The notes under the pieces are model-generated. The model was not told where the DNA came from and made no database searches. It was given only the letters and a program-made list of their open reading frames with translations. A DNA stretch of 12,567 nucleotides from JBDKGV01 sp039798005 (lineage in GTDB: Bacteria; Fibrobacterota; Fibrobacteria; UBA5070): the NCBI GenBank assembly GCA_039798005.1, contig JBDKGV010000095.1:1-12567 (forward strand), written 5' to 3'. Position numbers and translations under genes: made by a program. Shown here one piece after another: positions 6,565 through 12,024 of this stretch (position 1 is its first letter; each line of letters begins with the position of its first letter).

Positions 6565-7235
6565 GCGGTCCTCCTCGGGAGGGTGGCCAGGATCACCATG
6601 TCGGCGATGGCTTCGGTGCGCTCGTCCAGGAAGGCGTCGTCGAAGGTCTGGCGGATGCCGGCGGCTGAAAGTACGCGTGAATAGATCGGCTTGAGGAGGA
6701 AGGTGCCCCAGACCATGGAGAACAGGCTCATGAAGGCGTGGACGGGATCGATCGCGGGCCAGTCGTCGGCCTTGCTTCCCACCTGGTCGAGCACGGTGCG
6801 GTAGAGCTTCTGGGCCATGGGTGCCAAGGCCGACAGCAGTTCGAAGTTCTGTCCACCGTCGGCCAGTTCCCGCAGCACCAGTCCGATGATCTGGGGATTG
6901 TCGCGCAGCACGCCCATGTAGGTGCGCACCATCCGCCGGATCGCCTCTTCGGGAGAATCGGGCATGCCTTCCTCGGGCAGGGCGGTGAGGATCCGTCCGC
7001 TCACCATCTCGATGACCGACTTGAGGGCTGCCTGGTGCAGTCCCTCCTTGTCGCGGAAGTGGTAGTGCAGCAGGGCCTTGTTGATCCCGGCCCGATCGGC
7101 GATCTCCTGCATGCGCGCCCCGCCCAGTCCCTTCTCAAGGAACTCGGCGCGCGCCGCCTCCAGGATCCTCTCGTGAGTGCTGGCGTCCTCGCAGACCTTG
7201 CAACCTTTCGCAACGCTTGCCTTGGGCGGATTCAT
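6561..7235 (-). CDS. TetR-family transcriptional repressor (CecR-like position), first gene of the export operon
   Basis: A 224-residue regulator. The helix-turn-helix domain lies at about 20-68 and shows the TetR pattern ILEAARAEFLEKG, then MQEIADRAGINKALLHYHF (42-60), then RDKEGLHQAAL. The C-terminal two-thirds is the variable ligand-binding and dimer domain. The ATG at 7235 has AAGGA upstream (mRNA AACAAGGAACATCGGC before ATG). Being promoter-proximal in the operon and directly beside an inverted-repeat operator, it should repress its own operon and be released by an exported compound or a related signal. This is inferred from family and layout. An odd point is a CxxC pair (Cys12, Cys15) in the N-terminal arm before the DNA-binding domain. 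Its TGA overlaps the TolC start. Confidence 0.92.
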   Translation of the reverse strand: MNPPKASVAKGCKVCEDASTHERILEAARAEFLEKGLGGARMQEIADRAGINKALLHYHFRDKEGLHQAALKSVIEMVSGRILTALPEEGMPDSPEEAIRRMVRTYMGVLRDNPQIIGLVLRELADGGQNFELLSALAPMAQKLYRTVLDQVGSKADDWPAIDPVHAFMSLFSMVWGTFLLKPIYSRVLSAAGIRQTFDDAFLDERTEAIADMVILATLPRRTA

Positions 7236-7249
7236 GCCGATGTTCCTTG

Positions 7250-7278
7250 TTGACCAAATGGTTTGACTATTTGGTCAA
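7250..7278. promoter_or_regulatory. TetR-type operator: 10-bp perfect inverted repeat plus an inner half-site
   Basis: TTGACCAAAT (7250-7259) and ATTTGGTCAA (7269-7278) are perfect inverted arms with a 9-bp spacer. The spacer contains a further half-site, so TTGAC at 7263-7267 and GTCAA at 7274-7278 form a compact 16-bp palindrome, a usual size for a TetR dimer. Three half-sites could hold two dimers. The site lies 15 bp upstream of the repressor's ATG, over the predicted transcription start. Confidence 0.75.
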
Positions 7279-7305
7279 TATATTCCCAAGCCAGGCAAAA
7301 GGCAA
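7277..7305 (-). promoter_or_regulatory. Predicted sigma70-type promoter of the export operon
   Basis: On the minus strand, -35 TTGCCT (7300-7305) and -10 TATATT (7277-7282) are separated by 17 bp. The -10 box touches the operator, so a bound repressor would block initiation. The leader would be about 35 nt to the ATG at 7235. Confidence 0.6.
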
Positions 7306-7380
7306 CCGTGACGCGAAATACCTTTGGGCGCCCTGCCGCGCGGCGGGTAGCTTGCTTTTGAATTGAACCAGGAGCCTGCC

Positions 7381-7944
7381 ATGCGTCGTTTTGACTTTGC
7401 TCTCGCTGCGACCCTCGCCTGCGCCGTCGTGGCCGTGGCCGCTCCCAAGGACGCCTTGGATTTCCGCGTGAAGGACATCGACGGCACCGATGTCGATCTT
7501 GGCCAGTGGCGCGGCAAGGTGGTTCTGGTGGTGAATACCGCCAGCAAGTGCGGACACACTCCGCAGTACACGGGACTTCAGAAGCTCTGGACCGAACAAG
7601 GGCCGAAGGGGTTGGTTGTGCTGGGCTTTCCCTCCAACGACTTCCTGTGGCAGGAGCCGGGAACCAGCAAGGAGATCAAGGAGTTCTGCTCCCTCAAGTA
7701 CCGGGTGACCTTCCCCATGTTCGAGAAGATCGAAGTCAAGGGCAAGGACGCGGCACCGCTCTACGCCTATCTCTCGGCGCAGGACGCGATGCCCAAGGGA
7801 GCGGGGAAGGTCTCCTGGAATTTCGAGAAGTTCCTGATCGGGCGCGACGGGAAGGTGGCGGCGCGCTTTGCTCCATCGACTCAACCCGAGGATCCGGAGG
7901 TGACCGCCGCCATCGCCAAGGAACTTGCCAAGCCGGTTCCTTGA
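7381..7944 (+). CDS. Exported glutathione peroxidase-family thiol peroxidase
   Basis: A 187-residue protein of the glutathione peroxidase family, which reduces hydrogen peroxide or lipid hydroperoxides, in bacteria mostly with thioredoxin-like donors. The start ATG at 7381 has AGGAG six bases upstream; an ATG 18 bp earlier lacks this. Residues 1-21 are a signal peptide (RR, then a hydrophobic run ending AVAA), so it acts in the periplasm. The peroxidatic cysteine is Cys57 in NTASKCGHTPQY. The family glutamine is Gln91 in QEPG, and Trp146-Asn147-Phe148 is the conserved WNF. The usual FPCNQF reads FPSNDF, losing one cysteine. Cys103 in EFCSLKY matches the resolving cysteine of thioredoxin-type enzymes. 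Divergent from the export operon; their start codons are 145 bp apart. Confidence 0.92.
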   Translation: MRRFDFALAATLACAVVAVAAPKDALDFRVKDIDGTDVDLGQWRGKVVLVVNTASKCGHTPQYTGLQKLWTEQGPKGLVVLGFPSNDFLWQEPGTSKEIKEFCSLKYRVTFPMFEKIEVKGKDAAPLYAYLSAQDAMPKGAGKVSWNFEKFLIGRDGKVAARFAPSTQPEDPEVTAAIAKELAKPVP

Positions 7945-7970
7945 GGGAGGCGGGTGTCGGCGGCAGGCCC

Positions 7971-8079
7971 ACCGCGCCAGGGATGCCGGCCTTTGGCCCA
8001 AGACCCCCGCCCCAACGGATAGGGGCGATTCATGAATCGCCCCCACGACAAAATGGCGGAGGCTTGGCAGGCAGCCCGG
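7971..8079 (+). repeat. Dispersed two-block repeat, copy A
   Basis: Block 1 (7971-8007) and block 2 (8059-8079, GAGGCTTGGCAGGC then AGCCCGG) recur in inverted orientation at 12057-12091 and 12025-12045. Block 2 is identical in both copies (21 of 21). Block 1 differs only by two single-base insertions. Here the blocks are 51 bp apart; in copy B they are 11 bp apart. Confidence 0.85.
8022..8043. repeat. Perfect 22-bp palindrome inside repeat copy A
   Basis: The arms GGGGCGATTCA and TGAATCGCCCC are perfect inverted complements with no loop. It lies in the 51-bp segment separating the two blocks of copy A, absent from copy B. Confidence 0.85.
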
Positions 8080-8103
8080 CCCGAAGGGGGGCGCCCTGCC
8101 TGT

Positions 8104-8694
8104 TCAGAACAGCACGGCGGCGCGTGCCTGAAAGCGCAAGGAGGACACCTCGGGGTAGAGATTGTCCTCGTCGCCGGGAAGGGTCCACACGGCCCCGGCC
8201 CCGACCAGGAACCCAAGGCGCGGGGTCGATTCGAAGGGATGCATGGTCGCATCCAGATGCAGGGGAACCAGAAGCATGGTCTTGGCGAGGGGGCGAAGAC
8301 CCTCGTCCATGGTGCCATCGAGCAGACCGACCCCAAAGCCGGTGTTGGCCTCGAGCTGCCAAGGCTTGGCTGTGTAGAGAGGGCGCCCGAAGATCAATCC
8401 AGCTTCCAGGAACTGCGCGCTGACCTTGGCTGGGGCGGTGCTGCTGCCGTTCGCGCCAAGGCCAGGGCCGACATGCTTCAAGACATCGAGATCGATCGAG
8501 GAGCCGGCCAAGTGGATGCCGAGATCGCTTTTTCCGAGCCGCTGCCGAGCCTCCAGCAGGACACCCGGGCCTTCCGCGACGTAGGTGCCTATCCGTCCTT
8601 CCAGTGCCCTTGTGGCGGAAGGAAGCGAAAGACCGATGGTCAATGCTCCCAGGATGAGTGAGCGGAAGGTGTGGTGCATGGAGGGGGTGGGCAT
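8104..8694 (-). CDS. Small outer-membrane-type protein of unknown function
   Basis: A 196-residue protein I do not recognise as a named family. The ATG at 8694 has GAGGA six bases upstream and is preferred; an ATG five codons later is possible. Residues about 9-30 are a signal peptide (hydrophobic LILGALTIGLSL, cleavage probably after ATRA). The mature part alternates short strand-like stretches (VLLEARQRL, LGIHLAGSS, FGVGLLDG, GFLVGAGAVWTLP) and ends RFQARAAVLF. A C-terminal Phe after alternating hydrophobic residues suggests a small beta-barrel of about eight strands inserted by the BAM complex. It sits downstream of the LysE-type gene on the same strand, with a hairpin between them. A very long extension of this frame upstream is antisense to other genes and was rejected. 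Confidence 0.7.
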   Translation of the reverse strand: MPTPSMHHTFRSLILGALTIGLSLPSATRALEGRIGTYVAEGPGVLLEARQRLGKSDLGIHLAGSSIDLDVLKHVGPGLGANGSSTAPAKVSAQFLEAGLIFGRPLYTAKPWQLEANTGFGVGLLDGTMDEGLRPLAKTMLLVPLHLDATMHPFESTPRLGFLVGAGAVWTLPGDEDNLYPEVSSLRFQARAAVLF

Positions 8695-8719
8695 GATCGA
8701 TCCTCGGTGTAGGGGTTTG

Positions 8720-8760
8720 CTGAAACCTAGACCACGAGGAGGTGCCTCGCAAGGTTTCAG
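8720..8760. terminator. Strong hairpin at the end of the LysE-type gene
   Basis: The outer stem is CTGAAACCT (8720-8728) with AGGTTTCAG (8752-8760). The inner stem is CGAGG (8735-8739) with CCTCG (8745-8749) around AGGTG. It overlaps the stop codon (8757-8759) of the gene on the minus strand. No T-run follows, so it may be a factor-dependent or mRNA-stabilising structure rather than an intrinsic terminator. Confidence 0.55.
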
Positions 8761-9401
8761 CCCAAGCGCCCGATCACCATGCGCACGGCAAAGCCGCAAA
8801 GCAAGAGGCCGGTGACGCCTTCCAGGATTCTCAGGGTGCGAGGGTGCATCAGGCGTTCCCGGATGCGGGACATCCCTGTGACCAAGGCGCCCAGCCAGAG
8901 CATGCCTTCCAGCCAGTGGATCGAGGTCAGGGCGATGGAGGTGAGAAAGACAGGATCTGTCGGGCGCAGGAACTGAGGGAGCAGGGCCGCGTAGAAGAGC
9001 ATGGCCTTGGGGTTGAGGACGTTGCACAGGAAGCCGGAGAGCAGAAGGGACAGATCGCCGCTTGTGCGGAGGTTCGGGTCCGAGGTTGCTGGTTCGAGGC
9101 GGGGAGGATTCCGATCGAAGGCGGTTCGGAGCGAGCGAAGTCCCAGGAATCCCAAGTAGAGGGCGCCGCACACCTGAAGTGCCGCAAAGCCGTGGCGGCT
9201 GTGGGAAAGGATGGCGGCGATGCCCAGCGAGGAGACGCTGGCGTGCACGAAGAGTCCGGAGCAGATTCCCGTGGTCACAAGCAGTGCGGCCCGCTTGCCT
9301 TGGGCCAGCGTGGTGCGCAGGACCAGCAAGGTGTCGGTTCCCGGCAGCACCGTGAGGACGGCGGCCGCCAAGGCGAAAGAGATGGCTTGGGATCCGGTCA
9401 T
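8757..9401 (-). CDS. LysE/RhtB-family amino-acid exporter
   Basis: A 214-residue inner-membrane protein with about six hydrophobic segments. The family marker near the N-terminus, usually PGP-N/D, reads LPGTDTLLV (19-27) and is followed by the characteristic GKRAALLVTTGICSGLFVH stretch (35-53). The second marker, N-P-K-A in NVLNPKAMLFY, is at 128-137. Such proteins export amino acids or their analogues by proton antiport; the substrate is not predictable here. I chose the ATG at 9401, which fits the usual short cytoplasmic start. The alternative at 9458 would overlap the divergent gene and add a non-hydrophobic extension. No good ribosome-binding site is visible. A motif copy lies at 8949-8961. 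The divergent neighbour starts 55 bp away. Confidence 0.88.
   Translation of the reverse strand: MTGSQAISFALAAAVLTVLPGTDTLLVLRTTLAQGKRAALLVTTGICSGLFVHASVSSLGIAAILSHSRHGFAALQVCGALYLGFLGLRSLRTAFDRNPPRLEPATSDPNLRTSGDLSLLLSGFLCNVLNPKAMLFYAALLPQFLRPTDPVFLTSIALTSIHWLEGMLWLGALVTGMSRIRERLMHPRTLRILEGVTGLLLCGFAVRMVIGRLG
8949..8961. repeat. 13-bp motif copy GACAGGATCTGTC
   Basis: Exact GACA-N5-TGTC in the LysE-type gene, encoding T-D-P-V on the minus strand. Confidence 0.65.
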
Positions 9402-9456
9402 GGGAGGGAAAGCTACCTTCGGCGGGAAACTTGGAACGCATAGCGAAGGGAAACCC

Positions 9457-9981
9457 ATGGATTACAGTTGGATCGCCACGCGCGGCATCGACACCGAGAA
9501 GGTTCTGCGGACCTTGGGCCTTGCGGACACGGGAGATCGTACCGATTTCACCGACGGGGAATACTGCGCCGTTGAGATGCCCAATGGCTTCCTGGTGATC
9601 CAGACCACCACCGACGATGAGAACTTCCTGGAGACGGACCTCGTGGAAGCGTTGTCGGAGGAAGGCGAAGCCTACCTGTGCATCGTGGGCGAGGATGCCA
9701 TGACTTCCATCCTGCTCTACTGCAAGGACGGCGAGGCCGAATGGGTCTTGAGTCACGCCGGGGAGGAAGGGGCGGACCACCTCGACATCGAGGGGGAACT
9801 TCCGGCTGCGTTCAAGGAAATCCACGAGCGGGCCATCGAGGATGCCAAGGCTGACGAAGATCCTGCCGAGTTCTTCTCGCTGCCCATCGAGCTGGGCCTG
9901 GCCATGACCGGTTACGAGGCCGTGCGCGATCTCGAAGGGGTCGAGCCCGGAAATGTCTGGGTTCTGGAGCGCCTGGCGTAA
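9457..9981 (+). CDS. Acidic protein of unknown function
   Basis: A 174-residue protein that I do not recognise. The ATG at 9457 has GAAGGG about seven bases upstream. It has no signal peptide or membrane segment, so it is probably cytoplasmic, and it is rich in Asp and Glu (for example TTDDENFLETD, and the run after ERAIEDAKADEDPAEF). The N-terminus MDYSWIATRGIDTEKVLRTLGL and the alternating strand/loop pattern after it (VEMPNGFLVIQTT, EAYLCIVGEDAM, LLYCKDGEAEWVLSH) suggest a small alpha/beta fold. Codon use matches its neighbours, so it is a real gene. It precedes hisA by 46 bp on the same strand and could share its transcript. That alone does not link it to histidine synthesis. Confidence 0.75.
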   Translation: MDYSWIATRGIDTEKVLRTLGLADTGDRTDFTDGEYCAVEMPNGFLVIQTTTDDENFLETDLVEALSEEGEAYLCIVGEDAMTSILLYCKDGEAEWVLSHAGEEGADHLDIEGELPAAFKEIHERAIEDAKADEDPAEFFSLPIELGLAMTGYEAVRDLEGVEPGNVWVLERLA

Positions 9982-10027
9982 TTTCGTCACCTGTGGGCGC
10001 ATGGGTTTTGCTCCATTTGCGGGACTC

Positions 10028-10786
10028 ATGACCACACGACTCGAATTTCTGCCGGCCATCGATCTGATGGAGGCCTGCGCCGTCCGCCTGTACCAGGGCA
10101 AGCGCGACCAGAAGACCGTCTACAGCCAGGCCCCTTGGGAGATCGCCGCCTCTTGGCGCGAGGGCGGTGCCGACCGCATCCACCTCGTGGACCTGGACGC
10201 CGCCTTCGACGGCTCCTCGCAGAACGCCTTGGCCATCAAGCGCATCGTGCAGGAGGCCAAGTGCCCCACGGAGCTGGGTGGCGGCATCCGCGACATGGAC
10301 TCGGCCGCCCGCGTGCTCGAGGAATGGGGCGTGGACCGCATCATCGTCGGCACCGTGGCCGCCAAGGACCCGAAGGTCGTCGAGGCAATGCTGGCCCGCT
10401 GGGGTGAGAAGCGTGTGATCGTGGGGATCGACGCCCGCGACGGCGAAGTGAAGATCGCCGGTTGGGTCGACGGAGCCAAGCTCCAGGCCCAGGACCTGGG
10501 GCGCGGCATGCGCGCCCTGGGCATCACCACCTGCGTCTACACCGACATCTCCCGCGACGGCACCCTGACCGGCCCGAACCTCCCGCAAACCACTGCGTTT
10601 GCCGAAGGCACGGGACTTGGCACCATCGTCTCGGGCGGTATCTCGGGGCTTGAGGACCTGCGCGCCATCCGCCAGGCCGCGCACCCCGGCATCGCAGGCG
10701 TGATCGTGGGCAAGGCGCTCTTCGAGAACCGTTGCACCTCCGCCGAGTGCGCCGCGATCCTGCACGGGGATTCCGCCTCCGCATGA
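10028..10786 (+). CDS. hisA: Phosphoribosylformimino-5-aminoimidazole carboxamide ribotide isomerase
   Basis: HisA isomerises ProFAR to PRFAR, the fourth step of histidine synthesis in the cytoplasm. The protein is 252 residues, close to the usual 240-250. The (beta/alpha)8-barrel motifs are clear: FLPAIDLM with catalytic Asp12, GGADRIHLVDLD (46-57), ELGGGIRD (82-89), VGTVAAKDP, and GIDARDG with the second catalytic Asp135. The phosphate-binding stretches are YTDISRDGTLTGPN (171-184), SGGIS (202-206) and GVIVGKALFE (224-233). I chose the ATG at 10028, which places FLPAIDLM near the N-terminus as in the family; an ATG at 10001 is a weaker option. Neither has a strong ribosome-binding site. No other his gene is visible. 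Its TGA overlaps the proB ATG. Confidence 0.97.
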   Translation: MTTRLEFLPAIDLMEACAVRLYQGKRDQKTVYSQAPWEIAASWREGGADRIHLVDLDAAFDGSSQNALAIKRIVQEAKCPTELGGGIRDMDSAARVLEEWGVDRIIVGTVAAKDPKVVEAMLARWGEKRVIVGIDARDGEVKIAGWVDGAKLQAQDLGRGMRALGITTCVYTDISRDGTLTGPNLPQTTAFAEGTGLGTIVSGGISGLEDLRAIRQAAHPGIAGVIVGKALFENRCTSAECAAILHGDSASA

Positions 10787-11907
10787 GCGACCTGCGCCGA
10801 CAGATTCTGTCCCAGGCCAAGACCGTCGTGGTCAAGGTGGGCACGCGCCTCCTGACCCACGAGGAAGGCGGATTCGCCCCGGAACAGCTCCAGGCCCTGG
10901 TGGACAATCTCGGACAGATTCTGTCAAACCACAAGGTCGTGCTGGTCTCGTCGGGCGCCGTCGGTACCGGTATGGGCGTGCTGGGCTTCGCCACCAAGCC
11001 CAAGATCCTGGCGGAGAAGCAGGCCTGTGCGGCGGTCGGGCAGATTCGCCTGATGCACGCCTACGAGACGGCCTTCGCCGCCAAGGGCGTACCGGTGGCT
11101 CAGATCCTGCTCACCGGCGAGGACCTGCGCAGCCCCGAACGCTTCAAGAACATCCGGGCCACCGTGGAGGCGCTGCACGCCCACGGGGTGCTGCCCATCG
11201 TCAACGAGAACGACACCGTCGCCACTGCCGAGATCAAGGTGGGCGACAACGACAAGCTCTCGGCCGACGTCTGCCACTTCCTGGGCGCGGACCTCCTGAT
11301 CATCCTCTCGGACATCGACGGGCTCTTCACCGACAACCCCAAGACCAACCCCGAGGCCGCTCTCATCCCGGTGGTCCAGAAGGTCACCTCCGAGATCGAG
11401 GCGCTGGCGGGCGGGACAGGATCCGTCGCCTCCACCGGAGGCATGCGTACCAAGGTGCTGGCAGCCAAGCAAGTCACTCGCGGCGGTTCGGCCTGCGTGA
11501 TCGCCAATGGATTCAAGGTGAGCCTCTCCGACATCCTCGAAGGCGCGGCCCACGGGACGCTCTTCCTCCCCGCGGAAAAGCGCATGGGCGCCAAGAAGCG
11601 CTGGATCGCCTTCGTGAGCAAGCCCGCGGGCAAGCTCCTGTGCGACGAGGGCGCGATCAAGGCGGTGGTCGAGCGCCGCACTTCGCTCCTCCCCATGGGC
11701 ATCCGCAAGCTCGAAGGCAAGTTCGCCGCCGGCCAGGTGGTGGACATCTGCAATCTCGAGGGCACGGCGGTCGCGCGCGGCGTGGCGGCCTACGGGGCCG
11801 AGGAGCTGGCTGCGATCCTGGGGCACAAGTCGGGCGAGATCACGGAACTGCTGGGCCACGACGGTCCGGAAGAGGCTGTGCACCGCGACAACCTGTTCGT
11901 ACTCTGA
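10783..11907 (+). CDS. proB: Glutamate 5-kinase with C-terminal PUA domain
   Basis: ProB phosphorylates glutamate to glutamyl 5-phosphate, the first and normally proline-inhibited step of proline synthesis. The protein has 374 residues, the full length of the two-domain form. The amino-acid kinase domain (about 12-262) shows VVVKVGTRLL (15-24), VSSGAV (55-60), IVNENDTV (139-146), VGDNDKLSA (153-161), SDIDGLFT (176-183) and STGGMRTK (217-224). The PUA domain covers about 278-365, and the end HRDNLFVL is typical. The ATG at 10783 overlaps hisA's stop as ATGA; an upstream extension runs into hisA and was rejected. Two consensus motif copies lie within the first 50 codons and a variant near codon 213. 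No proA is present in the window. Confidence 0.97.
   Translation: MSDLRRQILSQAKTVVVKVGTRLLTHEEGGFAPEQLQALVDNLGQILSNHKVVLVSSGAVGTGMGVLGFATKPKILAEKQACAAVGQIRLMHAYETAFAAKGVPVAQILLTGEDLRSPERFKNIRATVEALHAHGVLPIVNENDTVATAEIKVGDNDKLSADVCHFLGADLLIILSDIDGLFTDNPKTNPEAALIPVVQKVTSEIEALAGGTGSVASTGGMRTKVLAAKQVTRGGSACVIANGFKVSLSDILEGAAHGTLFLPAEKRMGAKKRWIAFVSKPAGKLLCDEGAIKAVVERRTSLLPMGIRKLEGKFAAGQVVDICNLEGTAVARGVAAYGAEELAAILGHKSGEITELLGHDGPEEAVHRDNLFVL
10799..10811. repeat. 13-bp motif copy, consensus form GACAGATTCTGTC
   Basis: Exact consensus copy in proB codons 6-10, encoding Q-I-L-S. The gene runs on the + strand here, yet the motif reads the same way as in the minus-strand genes. Confidence 0.8.
10913..10925. 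repeat. 13-bp motif copy, consensus form GACAGATTCTGTC
   Basis: Second exact consensus copy in proB, 114 bp after the first and in the same codon phase, again encoding Q-I-L-S. Confidence 0.8.
11415..11427. repeat. 13-bp motif, one-mismatch copy (GACAGGATCCGTC)
   Basis: Right arm CGTC instead of TGTC, in proB, encoding T-G-S-V in a conserved kinase loop. Weaker member of the set. Confidence 0.35.
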
Positions 11908-11917
11908 TACGACCATT

Positions 11918-11940
11918 TCAGGGCGCCTTCCCGCCCCTGA
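11918..11940 (+). terminator. Possible hairpin terminator of the hisA-proB transcript
   Basis: TCAGGGCG (11918-11925) pairs with CGCCCCTGA (11932-11940), with one bulged C, around a CCTTCC loop, 11 bp after the proB stop. There is no T-run, so intrinsic termination is uncertain. Confidence 0.4.
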
Positions 11941-11967
11941 CACGCGTCCCCGCAAACAATGGTGTAC

Positions 11968-11988
11968 GGGTGGACCTCAGGTCCACCC
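11968..11988. repeat. Perfect inverted repeat, 9-bp arms, TCA loop
   Basis: Arms GGGTGGACC (11968-11976) and GGTCCACCC (11980-11988). GC-rich and intergenic, it resembles in style the palindrome at 8022-8043 and lies 36 bp before repeat copy B. It may be a mobile palindromic repeat or a second terminator stem. Confidence 0.75.
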
Positions 11989-12024
11989 CTCCAACGCGAT
12001 GCGGGATTGACTGATGGGCGGGAA

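Larger units (their letters stand above)
7945..8103. other. Intergenic region between converging genes, filled by repeats
   Basis: Lies between the stops of the peroxidase and the outer-membrane protein. It holds dispersed-repeat copy A, a perfect 22-bp palindrome, and a stem CAGGCAG (8068-8074) with CTGCCTG (8096-8102) that might end either transcript. No T-run follows. No gene is visible; short open frames here are translations of the repeat. Confidence 0.6.

Noticed and set aside
7267..8046. Minus-strand frame containing a GAIHESP-like peptide
   Set aside because: Translation of the repeat palindrome plus the antisense of the peroxidase; no independent support as a gene.
8695..10101. Long upstream extension of the outer-membrane protein frame (665 codons in total)
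   Set aside because: It is antisense to hisA and the acidic protein and overlaps the LysE-type gene out of frame. The signal peptide and ribosome-binding site place the start at 8694.
10924..11955. 343-codon open frame antisense to proB
   Set aside because: Shadow of proB, with His/Gly/Asp-rich composition and no recognisable domain.
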